Shown here piece after piece: positions 56,331-64,000 of a stretch of 64,000 nucleotides of DNA. The stretch is taken from the NCBI RefSeq assembly GCF_947495275.1, contig NZ_CANLYL010000007.1:1-64000 (forward strand), given 5' to 3'. The notes under the pieces were generated by a model. That model saw nothing but the letters and a program-made list of their open reading frames with translations, was not told where the DNA came from and made no database searches. This stretch comes from an uncultured Roseobacter sp. GTDB taxonomy: Bacteria; Pseudomonadota; Alphaproteobacteria; Rhodobacterales; Rhodobacteraceae. A program made the position numbers and the translations under genes. Numbering within the stretch: the first letter of the stretch is position 1; each line of letters opens with the position of its first letter.

Positions 56331-56696
56331 TCCGGTTCTTTCCCCGTGTTGCTCACATATGTGTGCACGAGGACGACCCCCATGCGGTTAATACTGTCTC
56401 GCGGGCGCGTCCGCCTGCGATGTTCATGCGCCTATGGCGCAAACCGAAAAGACCGCCACGTTTCCGTACCGAGGAAACGACGCGGTGGGTTTACAGAGGA
56501 TCGGGCCGATAGGAGGCCGGATCGTGACCACTTCAATTCAGATTTCGGCGTACAGGAGATTTTCCTGCCGTCGAGATAGCGGGCGTATAAAAGGAGTCGC
56601 ACCCGGTGTCAACAGCCCCGCCTGTCTTGTCATACACTCATCACACTGCAATGCTGCAAGGGGATTTACCGCGCTAGAACCAAGGGGCACCATGTT
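56331..56696. other. str operon leader and promoter region
   Basis: This 366-base region lies between divergent rpsL and the glycosyltransferase gene. The rpsL promoter candidate is at 56584-56612, which implies an untranslated leader of about 245 bases. The leader contains stems such as CGTTTCC/GGAAACG (56459-56479) and an imperfect GGCC-type repeat near 56499-56523. No supported coding frame. Confidence 0.55.
56584..56612 (-). promoter_or_regulatory. Promoter of the rpsL (str) operon
   Basis: On the minus strand a perfect -35 TTGACA (56607-56612) and TATACG (56584-56589) are separated by the optimal 17 bases. It is the best sigma-70-type match in the window and lies about 255 bases upstream of rpsL. 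Confidence 0.8.
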
Positions 56697-57509
56697 ATGC
56701 AAGTGATTGGCATTTGCCGATTTTCTTATCCCGCGATTGGTGGTTTTCAGGTTCGCAGTGCCTCGCTGGCCGAAAGACGGGCCTATCTCTATGACCCTGA
56801 CAGAATGGCCACGAGGTTCGCCCTGTTTGAAGCCTTCACTCTACCCTCAATCCGGGCGCAAACTGACGCTGACTTTGTCTTTCTGATCGTGGTTGGCGAC
56901 AGCCTGCCACGCCGGTATTCAGAACGTCTGCGCGATCTGGTCAAAGATATCCCCCAAATCGTTGTTCAACGCCACGCGCCCGGCCCGCACCGCGAGGTGA
57001 TGAACGACGCCCTCAATGCTTTGCGAAGCAACAAGAAGGCGCCCTGCATCCAGTTTCGACTTGATGACGATGACGCGGTCGCACGGGGATTTGTGGCAGA
57101 ACTGCGCAGACGTGCAGTACCTGCCCTCCAAATTCTCGAAGACAGTCAATCGGTCGCGATTGATTTCAACCAAGGCTACATCGCCCGCCCAAATGCGGAA
57201 GGCATTGAGGCGGCCGCCGTAAAAGAGAGCTATTGGGCCGCCGGAATGGCCATTGTGACGCGTCCCAAGTCCCAGCAAACGATCATGAGTTTCAGCCACA
57301 ACAAGATCTGGCAACATATGCCGACACTCACCTTTACGGGTACCGATATGATGTTGCGCGGCATACACCCCTACAACGATTCACGTCAGAAGACCGAACC
57401 CAGGCCAGTCCAACTCCAACCGCTGGACGCCGCAGGTGAGGTCCATTTCAAAATGACCTACAATATAGATGCTGATAACGTGCGTCGCCTTTTCTCAGCT
57501 CCGCATTAG
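56697..57509 (+). CDS. Rhamnosyl-transferase-like glycosyltransferase
   Basis: A 270-residue protein resembling the putative rhamnosyl transferase family (Rhamno_transf). It has an N-terminal IGICRFSYPAIGGFQ, a segment LPSIRAQTDADFVFLIVVGD, and the nucleotide-sugar-binding acid motif QFRLDDDDAVARGFV (about residues 119-133). There is no signal peptide or membrane helix. It probably adds a sugar to a surface polysaccharide, but donor and acceptor are unknown. Its stop overlaps the convergent EamA gene by 15 bases. Confidence 0.8.
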   Translation: MQVIGICRFSYPAIGGFQVRSASLAERRAYLYDPDRMATRFALFEAFTLPSIRAQTDADFVFLIVVGDSLPRRYSERLRDLVKDIPQIVVQRHAPGPHREVMNDALNALRSNKKAPCIQFRLDDDDAVARGFVAELRRRAVPALQILEDSQSVAIDFNQGYIARPNAEGIEAAAVKESYWAAGMAIVTRPKSQQTIMSFSHNKIWQHMPTLTFTGTDMMLRGIHPYNDSRQKTEPRPVQLQPLDAAGEVHFKMTYNIDADNVRRLFSAPH

Positions 57510-58391
57510 GTTGCGCTCGCGGTAGAGGGTGAACAGCCCCATTGCGACAATGATGAAGGCCCCCAACAAGGTTACGAAGGCGGGCCACTCGCCGAAAACC
57601 AACCATCCCAGGATCAGCGCCCAAATGAGCCCGGTGTAGCGAAAGGGAGCTATGAAGGAAATGTCCCCCGCGCGCATCACCTGTACACTGAAGAAGTAGC
57701 CTCCGACGATAAAGAGCGAAGAGGAGGCAATCAAAAGCCCCATGTCATTTGAAACAGGCGACCATGTGATCGTCAGTGACGCGCCGCCAGCTGCGATGAG
57801 AACAGCCAGTGAAGCGGAAAATGTCACGAGCAGCGACGGCACGCCCTTTGACAGCCGGCGCGTGGACAGATCACGTGCGGTGACGCACAACACCGCGATC
57901 AGTGCGTATAAAGACCATAGAGTAAATCCATCCGGACCCGGCCTGACAATCAGAAGCATGCCGCAAAATCCTATCAGGATGGCCGTCATTCGACGCCAAC
58001 CGACAGCTTCGCGAAAGAAGAGCGCCGATCCCAGCGTTACCGTCAGCGGTAAAATCTGCAGGATTGCCGTGATGTTTGCCAGGGGCATGTTGAGCAGTGC
58101 GGTGACAAAGAAATAGGCGGCGCCCACCTCGGAAAGGGATCGCAATGCGATCAGCGCCCAGTCGCTTGGCGTGATATCGAACCTGAAAGCCCCGCGAGAC
58201 CATGCCAAGGCAGCGATGAGCACTGTGGCCAGACACCCCCGCAAAAACAACAACTGAAACAGCGGCACAGCACCGCCCGTTGCCTTGAGCAGCGCGTCAT
58301 TGAATGTGAAACAGGCCATCGAGGCCATCATCAACAACGCACCTGCCAGATTTGGCGATAACACACCCGAATGGCGTTGTTCTATGGTCAC
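57495..58391 (-). CDS. EamA/DMT family permease
   Basis: A 298-residue inner-membrane protein with ten hydrophobic segments in two EamA repeats (about 12-140 and 160-290). The first has ANITAILQILPLTVTLGSALFFREAVGWRR-type features (seen as PLTVTLGSALFFRE), the second APFRYTGLIWALILGWLVFGEWP. It probably exports or exchanges a small metabolite that cannot be named. The start is GTG 58391. It lies 43 bases from the HlyD gene stop on the same strand. Confidence 0.88.
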   Translation of the reverse strand: MTIEQRHSGVLSPNLAGALLMMASMACFTFNDALLKATGGAVPLFQLLFLRGCLATVLIAALAWSRGAFRFDITPSDWALIALRSLSEVGAAYFFVTALLNMPLANITAILQILPLTVTLGSALFFREAVGWRRMTAILIGFCGMLLIVRPGPDGFTLWSLYALIAVLCVTARDLSTRRLSKGVPSLLVTFSASLAVLIAAGGASLTITWSPVSNDMGLLIASSSLFIVGGYFFSVQVMRAGDISFIAPFRYTGLIWALILGWLVFGEWPAFVTLLGAFIIVAMGLFTLYRERNLMRS

Positions 58392-58433
58392 TTAGCTTTG
58401 GTTTCCTTGTCTGGCAGCGCGTGGGTAGACAAT

Positions 58434-59666
58434 TCAATGGCCGGTGAAGACCAGAGTTTGCAGTGGCAGCAGCAGCGACCGAATGCGCAGCCCCGCCGCA
58501 TGAACGACACCCACCGTATCTACGACGTGCAAAAACACCCGGCGACCAAAGCCCAAGGAGGGATCCTCAAGCAATTCATGGTTGTAGGTATACGCATTGG
58601 CAAGGCATCTGCTGCCAGGTGGAATGTCATCTGTCTGACCGGGAAATATGGGTTCCATGAACGCCAGAATTGTCCCGGGCGCGCCCTGCAATTGCACATC
58701 AAGCAGACGGTCCGAAGGGCGTAGCTGTCCCGAGGCAATCACATCCTGTACTTCAGTGATCACCATCGGGATCACCGTAAAGGGCTTGGAGGCACACATG
58801 ATCTCGGCGACGCCGCCTTTCTTGATGACCTGAGCAGAGATTTGTGAGAACCCTGCCTGAAATCTGTTGCGGCCAGCATCCGCCGGAACCAGAATCCCGG
58901 CAGGTCTCAGGATCGGATTGACGATATCACCTTTGCGCAGGGTCAGTTGTTCGATCGTCCCATCCACACCGGCATAGACGGTGAGTTTTTCAATCTCGGT
59001 CTCGGCTTGTTCCAACGCCGCCTTTGCACTAGCCCGTTGCGCAGGCAACTGCACATCCAGTTGAACCTGCAAGGCGTCCAGCCCGGCTTTTGCTGCATCC
59101 ACTTCGCCTTGTCGGACGGCAAGCTCGTTCTGCAATACCGTCACATCCCGTTCGCTTACGGCGGTCGAACCACGGTCACGTAAGGCCGTTTGCCGTTGAA
59201 AATCCTCCAGCGTTTGCTGATAGCCTGCCTGTGCCTGAGCCAGCACGGCATTTGCGGTTCCCCGCTGCGCTTCGGCAACTGCCAGAGCGGCATCAACCTC
59301 TTCGATCTTACGGCGCGCGGTTTCAGCGGAAGCCTCCTGGCTGCTGCCGTCAAGTTTGAAAATCGGATCGCCCGCTTTCACATCCTGATTGATCTCAACA
59401 AATACCTCTTCGACGCGCCCACCGCCCTCTGACAGGATGGTCAGCGTCCTAAAGAAAGACGCCACATTTGACGTCGACGGATGATAGTAGAAGACGATGG
59501 TGATCAGCATCGTGGTGAGCATCGCACACATGGTGATGCCCCAGCGCAATTCGTACCAGACGGTAAAAAAGTCGATCTCCACGCCCCATCGCTTGCCCTG
59601 AAAGCGGCGGCGCAAGAGGTAATCGGGAAGAACCGTCAACAAAGAACAGAAAATAAGCTCGAACAT
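58434..59666 (-). CDS. HlyD family secretion/efflux adaptor protein
   Basis: A 410-residue periplasmic adaptor. It has an N-terminal cytoplasmic piece and membrane anchor (about 42-62), then a lipoyl-like half-motif GRVEEVFVEINQDVKAGDPIFKLD, and a long coiled coil (about 110-225, rich in AEAQ/LEQAE) and the second lipoyl half GVDGTIEQLTLRKGD. The rest is a beta-barrel domain. It resembles EmrA/YibH-type proteins, which link an inner-membrane pump to an outer-membrane channel; no pump is adjacent. It lies three bases downstream of a small membrane-protein gene. Confidence 0.85.
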   Translation of the reverse strand: MFELIFCSLLTVLPDYLLRRRFQGKRWGVEIDFFTVWYELRWGITMCAMLTTMLITIVFYYHPSTSNVASFFRTLTILSEGGGRVEEVFVEINQDVKAGDPIFKLDGSSQEASAETARRKIEEVDAALAVAEAQRGTANAVLAQAQAGYQQTLEDFQRQTALRDRGSTAVSERDVTVLQNELAVRQGEVDAAKAGLDALQVQLDVQLPAQRASAKAALEQAETEIEKLTVYAGVDGTIEQLTLRKGDIVNPILRPAGILVPADAGRNRFQAGFSQISAQVIKKGGVAEIMCASKPFTVIPMVITEVQDVIASGQLRPSDRLLDVQLQGAPGTILAFMEPIFPGQTDDIPPGSRCLANAYTYNHELLEDPSLGFGRRVFLHVVDTVGVVHAAGLRIRSLLLPLQTLVFTGH

Positions 59667-59669
59667 ATC

Positions 59670-60020
59670 TTACTTTTCCTTGCTGACCATGGCTTGAAGG
59701 GACTGCGCGATGGACGACAAGGGGGTGACGATATCGGGTGGCCTGAATGCGGCAAGGACCAACGCGGCGACCCAGAATATGTTGTTGTGGGTGAAGAGCG
59801 CCAACATCGCCAGAATGCTTATCAATTGCAATTGGGTTGCATTGCCCTTGTGTGCCATCTGTTCGGGCAAGGCATGCAGCGTGAAGTAAGCCACCCCGAC
59901 CAGCAAGATCACACCCAGCAAAAAGAAAACCATCACTGTGAAGAGGTAATCGCTGCCATCCGCCGTGGCAAAATAGTGCGGCAAATGGTGGGGGGCCAAG
60001 GGGTGCATTGTGTCAGACAT
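59670..60020 (-). CDS. Small membrane protein paired with HlyD
   Basis: A 116-residue protein with two or three hydrophobic helices (VMVFFLLGVILLVGVAYFTLH at about 29-49, ISILAMLALF, FWVAALVLAAF) and a His-rich N-terminus (MHPLAPHHLPHYF). The arrangement with a downstream HlyD gene resembles the YibI/YibH-type pairs (DUF3302), and it may anchor or regulate the adaptor. The family match is by pattern only. Confidence 0.7.
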   Translation of the reverse strand: MSDTMHPLAPHHLPHYFATADGSDYLFTVMVFFLLGVILLVGVAYFTLHALPEQMAHKGNATQLQLISILAMLALFTHNNIFWVAALVLAAFRPPDIVTPLSSIAQSLQAMVSKEK

Positions 60021-60177
60021 GAAATGACTTCCAGGGTTTTACGAATGAAATCTGCAATTGTGTGGTGTCTCTGAGACGCTAGCCCTGAACGCGAATTTTG
60101 ACCACATCTTTTTATCGGCAAAATCCGCCTCTCATTAATGGCCCCCAATTCGGGCTAATTTTGGGGACGGCAAAGAA

Positions 60178-60208
60178 AAACCCCCGCTGCTCAGGGCAAC
60201 GGGGGTTT
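60178..60208 (-). terminator. Rho-independent terminator after rpoC
   Basis: AAACCCCCG / CGGGGGTTT with an inner TGC/GCA pairing is followed on the minus strand by TTTTTCTTTG. It lies 20 bases past the rpoC stop. Confidence 0.9.
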
Positions 60209-60227
60209 CAAAAAGCATCTGATGTGA

Positions 60228-63200
60228 TCAGTCGCGGCTGTCTGGATCAGGCGTTATCACCTGATCGAAAACATCGCCGCCCACCATATCGTCATCCATG
60301 ATCGGAGCGGCAAGCGCTGCGGCCGCTTCAGCTTCTTCACGGCGCGCTTCGATCACAACATTGTCGCGGTCCTGGGCCACGCGGCGCACCTTCATGGTAG
60401 CACCCCCTGTACCAGCCGGGATCAGACGACCCACGATCACGTTCTCCTTCAGACCAACCAGCTTGTCTTTCTTACCCTGCACGGAGGCTTCGGTAAGAAC
60501 GCGCGTGGTCTCCTGGAAGGAGGCCGCAGAGATGAAGCTGCGTGTTTGCAGCGACGCCTTGGTGATCCCCAGAAGGATCGGTTCACCCTGTGCCGGACGA
60601 CCACCCTTGGACACCGCCTTCTCATTGGCCGTATCGAACTCCTGCTTGTCTACATGTTCGCCTTTCAGCAGCGTGGTGTCGCCAGAATCCTGGATCTCCC
60701 ACTTCTGCAACATCTGACGCACGATGACTTCGATGTGCTTGTCGTTGATCTTCACACCTTGCAGGCGATAGACGTCCTGAACCTCGTCGATCATGTAGTC
60801 CGCCAGCGCTTCGACACCCATGATGGCAAGGATATCGTGCGGAGCCGGGTTACCGTCCATGATGTAATCACCCTTCTGAACAAAATCACCTTCCGCAACC
60901 GGGATGTGCTTGCCCTTGGGCACCATGTACTCGACTTTGTGATCCGGATCCTCGGCAGACTCGATGGCGATACGGCGCTTGTTTTTGTAGTCCTTGCCGT
61001 AGCGCACATAGCCGTCGATTTCCGCGATGATGGCGTGATCCTTCGGGCGACGTGCCTCGAAGAGTTCGGCCACACGCGGCAGACCCCCGGTGATGTCCTT
61101 GGTCTTGGCACCTTCGCGTGGAATACGTGCCACCACATCACCGGCCTTGATCTCGGAGCCGTCCTCGATGGACAGAACCGCATCCACGGACATCGGATAG
61201 GTCACCGGGTTGCCCGCGTCATTGCGGACCGGTTCGCCATCGGCACCCACCAGGATGATTTCAGGCTTGAGCTCATTGCCCTTGGCCGCCGAACGCCAGT
61301 CGATCACGATCTTCTGGGTCATGCCGGTGGCATCGTCGGTTTCGTCCTTGACGGCGATCCCCGACACCAGGTCTACAAACTTCGCCGTCCCGGATTTCTC
61401 CGCGATGATCGGCAGGGTGTAGGGGTCCCATTCGAACAGTTTGTCGCCGCGAACCACATTCTGACCATCGGTGACAAAGAGTTTGGTACCGTATCCGACT
61501 TTGTGGCTGGCCCGTTCCTCGCCGTTCTCATCCTGAATAAGCAGCTTCATGTTCCGGCCCATCACCATGGTCTCGCCAGAGGCATTCTCAAGGGTCTGAG
61601 CGTTCTCGAAGACGACCTTGCCGGTGTGGCTGGCCTCCAGGAAGGATTGCTGACCACCCTGAGCAACGCCGCCAATGTGGAAGGTCCGCATTGTCAGCTG
61701 AGTACCAGGCTCCCCGATGGACTGAGCGGCGATGATGCCGACCGCTTCACCGGTGTTGACCATCGTGCCGCGTGCAAGGTCACGACCATAGCAGGTCGCA
61801 CAAACACCCTCTTCGGCTTCACAGGTCAGGGGGCTGCGAATCCGCGCCGAAGCTACACCGGCCTCATCAACCGCATCTGCCATCCGTTCATCGACCAAGG
61901 TGCCATGCGCGATCATCACCTCATCGGTGCCGGGGCGCATGATGTCCTCCGCCACAACGCGACCCAGAATGCGCTCGGCCAGAGAAGATACAACCTCGCC
62001 ATCGTTCACCGCCGCTACTGCCGTGATGGATGTCTCCGTGCCGCAATCGAGCATACGCACGATGCAGTCTTGCGCCACATCCACCAGACGGCGTGTCAGG
62101 TACCCGGAGTTCGCCGTTTTCAAAGCGGTGTCCGACAGACCTTTGCGCGCGCCGTGCGTGGAGTTGAAGTACTCAAGAACGGTCAGACCTTCCTTGAAGT
62201 TCGAGATGATCGGCGTTTCGATGATGTCGCCATTCGGCTTCGCCATCAGGCCGCGCATTCCGCCCAGCTGCTTCATCTGCGTGACCGAACCACGGGCACC
62301 GGAGTGCGCCATCATGTAGACCGAGTTCGGTTCTTTCTCGGCACCTGCGTCATCGCGTTGACTGGCCGAAATCGAGCCCATCATCGCGTCGGTCACCTTG
62401 TCGTTACACTTCGACCAGGCATCGACCACTTTGTTGTACTTTTCACCCTGAGTGATCAGACCGTCCATATACTGCTGTTCGAAATCCTTCACCAGCTCAC
62501 GTGTTTCCTGCACGATGGGCCATTTGGTGTCGGGGATCAGCATGTCGTCCTTGCCGAAGGAAATCCCGGCCTTGAACGCTTCGCGGAAGCCCATGGTCAT
62601 GATCTGGTCACAGAAGATGACGGACTCCTTCTGACCGCAGTAGCGATAGACGGTGTCGATGACCTGCTGCACTTCTTTCTTGCGCAGCAGACGGTTGACC
62701 AGTTCAAACGGCGCTTTGGCGTTCAGCGGCAGCAGCGCGCCCAGACGGACCCGGCCCGGCGTGGTCTCGAACCGCTGCATGACTTCCATGCCATTCTCAT
62801 CAATCTGCGCAATCCGCGCTGTGATCTTGGAATGCAGGTGCACCATGCCAGCGTCCAGCGCGTGCTGGACCTCTTCCACTGAGCCGAAAACCATGCCTTC
62901 ACCCGGCATGCCCTCACGCTCCAGCGTGGTATAGTAGAGACCCAGGATCATGTCCTGCGACGGCACGATGATCGGCGCGCCGTTTGCTGGCGACAGAACG
63001 TTGTTCGTCGACATCATCAGAACCCGGGCTTCCAGCTGGGCTTCAAGGCTCAGAGGCACGTGCACAGCCATCTGGTCACCGTCGAAGTCCGCGTTAAAGG
63101 CGGAACAAACCAGCGGATGCAGCTGAATGGCCTTGCCTTCGATCAGCACAGGTTCAAACGCCTGAATGCCCAAACGGTGCAGCGTCGGTGCACGGTTCAG

Positions 63201-64000
63201 CATCACAGGGTGTTCGCGGATCACCTCATCGAGGATATCCCAAACCTCAGGGCGCTCTTTTTCGACCAGTTTCTTCGCCTGTTTCACGGTGGAGGAGAGA
63301 CCTTTGGCCTCAAGCCGCGAGTAGATGAACGGCTTGAAAAGTTCGAGCGCCATCTTCTTCGGCAGACCGCACTGGTGCAGCTTCAGTTCCGGCCCGGTCA
63401 CAATCACCGAACGGCCCGAGAAGTCGACGCGTTTGCCCAAAAGGTTCTGGCGGAAACGACCCTGCTTGCCTTTCAGCATGTCGCTGAGCGATTTCAGCGG
63501 GCGCTTGTTGGCACCGGTGATCACACGACCGCGACGTCCATTGTCAAACAGCGCATCAACGGATTCCTGCAGCATCCGCTTTTCGTTACGGACGATGATA
63601 TCGGGTGCGCGCAGCTCGATGAGACGCTTCAGACGGTTGTTCCGGTTGATCACACGACGGTAAAGGTCGTTGAGGTCGGACGTCGCAAAACGGCCACCAT
63701 CGAGCGGCACCAGCGGGCGCAGTTCCGGCGGGATCACGGGGATCACGGTCAGGACCATCCATTCCGGACGGTTGCCGGATTCGAGGAAGCTTTCTACAAC
63801 TTTCAGACGCTTGATGATCTTCTTGGGCTTCAGCTCGCCCGTCGCCTCTTTCAGATCAGCGCGCAGCTGCTCCGCTTCGGCTTCCAGATCGATCGCCGCC
63901 AGCATTTCGCGGATCGCTTCGGCGCCGATGTTGGCGGTGAATGCGTCCATGCCGTAGGCGTCCTGCGCGTCCATATACTCTTCTTCGGTCATCATTTGAC
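60228..64000 (-). CDS. rpoC: DNA-directed RNA polymerase beta' subunit (5' truncated by the window edge)
   Basis: The frame runs off the right edge without a start; about 1256 residues are visible of a protein normally near 1400. Seen are the lid/rudder region [14 protein letters not shown], the catalytic metal triad [12 protein letters not shown], bridge-helix and trigger-loop region ([20 protein letters not shown]) and the second zinc site with [17 protein letters not shown]. The C-terminal tail is acidic (TPDPDSRD). Missing are the N-terminal zinc ribbon and part of the clamp. A terminator follows at once. Confidence 0.98.
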   Translation of the reverse strand, partial: QMMTEEEYMDAQDAYGMDAFTANIGAEAIREMLAAIDLEAEAEQLRADLKEATGELKPKKIIKRLKVVESFLESGNRPEWMVLTVIPVIPPELRPLVPLDGGRFATSDLNDLYRRVINRNNRLKRLIELRAPDIIVRNEKRMLQESVDALFDNGRRGRVITGANKRPLKSLSDMLKGKQGRFRQNLLGKRVDFSGRSVIVTGPELKLHQCGLPKKMALELFKPFIYSRLEAKGLSSTVKQAKKLVEKERPEVWDILDEVIREHPVMLNRAPTLHRLGIQAFEPVLIEGKAIQLHPLVCSAFNADFDGDQMAVHVPLSLEAQLEARVLMMSTNNVLSPANGAPIIVPSQDMILGLYYTTLEREGMPGEGMVFGSVEEVQHALDAGMVHLHSKITARIAQIDENGMEVMQRFETTPGRVRLGALLPLNAKAPFELVNRLLRKKEVQQVIDTVYRYCGQKESVIFCDQIMTMGFREAFKAGISFGKDDMLIPDTKWPIVQETRELVKDFEQQYMDGLITQGEKYNKVVDAWSKCNDKVTDAMMGSISASQRDDAGAEKEPNSVYMMAHSGARGSVTQMKQLGGMRGLMAKPNGDIIETPIISNFKEGLTVLEYFNSTHGARKGLSDTALKTANSGYLTRRLVDVAQDCIVRMLDCGTETSITAVAAVNDGEVVSSLAERILGRVVAEDIMRPGTDEVMIAHGTLVDERMADAVDEAGVASARIRSPLTCEAEEGVCATCYGRDLARGTMVNTGEAVGIIAAQSIGEPGTQLTMRTFHIGGVAQGGQQSFLEASHTGKVVFENAQTLENASGETMVMGRNMKLLIQDENGEERASHKVGYGTKLFVTDGQNVVRGDKLFEWDPYTLPIIAEKSGTAKFVDLVSGIAVKDETDDATGMTQKIVIDWRSAAKGNELKPEIILVGADGEPVRNDAGNPVTYPMSVDAVLSIEDGSEIKAGDVVARIPREGAKTKDITGGLPRVAELFEARRPKDHAIIAEIDGYVRYGKDYKNKRRIAIESAEDPDHKVEYMVPKGKHIPVAEGDFVQKGDYIMDGNPAPHDILAIMGVEALADYMIDEVQDVYRLQGVKINDKHIEVIVRQMLQKWEIQDSGDTTLLKGEHVDKQEFDTANEKAVSKGGRPAQGEPILLGITKASLQTRSFISAASFQETTRVLTEASVQGKKDKLVGLKENVIVGRLIPAGTGGATMKVRRVAQDRDNVVIEARREEAEAAAALAAPIMDDDMVGGDVFDQVITPDPDSRD

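Noticed and set aside
60546..62882. 778-codon open frame antisense to rpoC
   Set aside because: Shadow of rpoC codon bias in a GC-rich genome; no protein-like motifs.

Overview
The window is chromosomal DNA from an alphaproteobacterium of the Roseobacter group (Rhodobacterales). This is inferred from the gene set (a bztABCD-type glutamate/glutamine/aspartate/asparagine transporter, an ATP12 chaperone, a TIGR02466 oxygenase, a short LOV protein, an L-threonate catabolic operon), the moderately high GC content and the protein sequences. Genus and species cannot be fixed by eye. No prophage, insertion sequence, CRISPR array or rRNA operon is visible.

Left part (1-8.6 kb): the tail of an unidentified CDS and a tRNA-Arg(ACG); then, on the minus strand, an apparent operon of a TVP38 membrane protein, a pyridine nucleotide-disulphide oxidoreductase and a sensor histidine kinase. 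The conserved rpmH-rnpA-yidD block follows, then a DUF3833 lipoprotein, ttcA, a broken pentapeptide-repeat gene and a degenerate-GGDEF/EAL phosphodiesterase.

8.7-14.9 kb (+): a tightly packed run of yidC, a MOSC protein, engB, argB, a sterol-desaturase-family protein, a 4Fe-4S protein and a SixA-like phosphatase. 14.9-19.3 kb (-): the bztABCD transporter. 19.5-24.6 kb (-): rarA, a secreted pentapeptide protein, crcB, an RluA-family pseudouridine synthase, a HAD hydrolase and an ATP12 chaperone, the last four being start/stop coupled. 24.7-29.4 kb: the ltnD-otnK-otnC-otnI operon for four-carbon acid sugars, divergent from a LacI-type regulator, with two perfect 18-bp operator palindromes between them.

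29.4-56.4 kb (-): the str/S10/spc/alpha ribosomal super-cluster from rpsL to rplQ, in canonical gene order but broken at four places by non-ribosomal genes: rplW|LytR_C-like|rplB, rplP|five-gene island|rpmC, rpmD|HEPN-like|rplO and adk|orphan|rpsM. At three breaks the upstream ribosomal block ends in a convincing rho-independent terminator, and the downstream block begins with a candidate promoter. The candidates before rpsL, rpmC and rplO share the same -10 hexamer (TATACG, 17-bp spacer). The cluster is therefore probably several transcription units. The inserted genes include the least understood content of the window: a 371-residue orphan with a linker like that of DUF4157/eCIS-associated proteins, an AT-rich HEPN-like gene beside a REP-like inverted repeat, and a short LOV photoreceptor.

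Right end (56.7-64 kb): a rhamnosyl-transferase-like glycosyltransferase, an EamA permease, an HlyD-family protein with a small membrane partner, and the 3' 90% or so of rpoC followed by its terminator.
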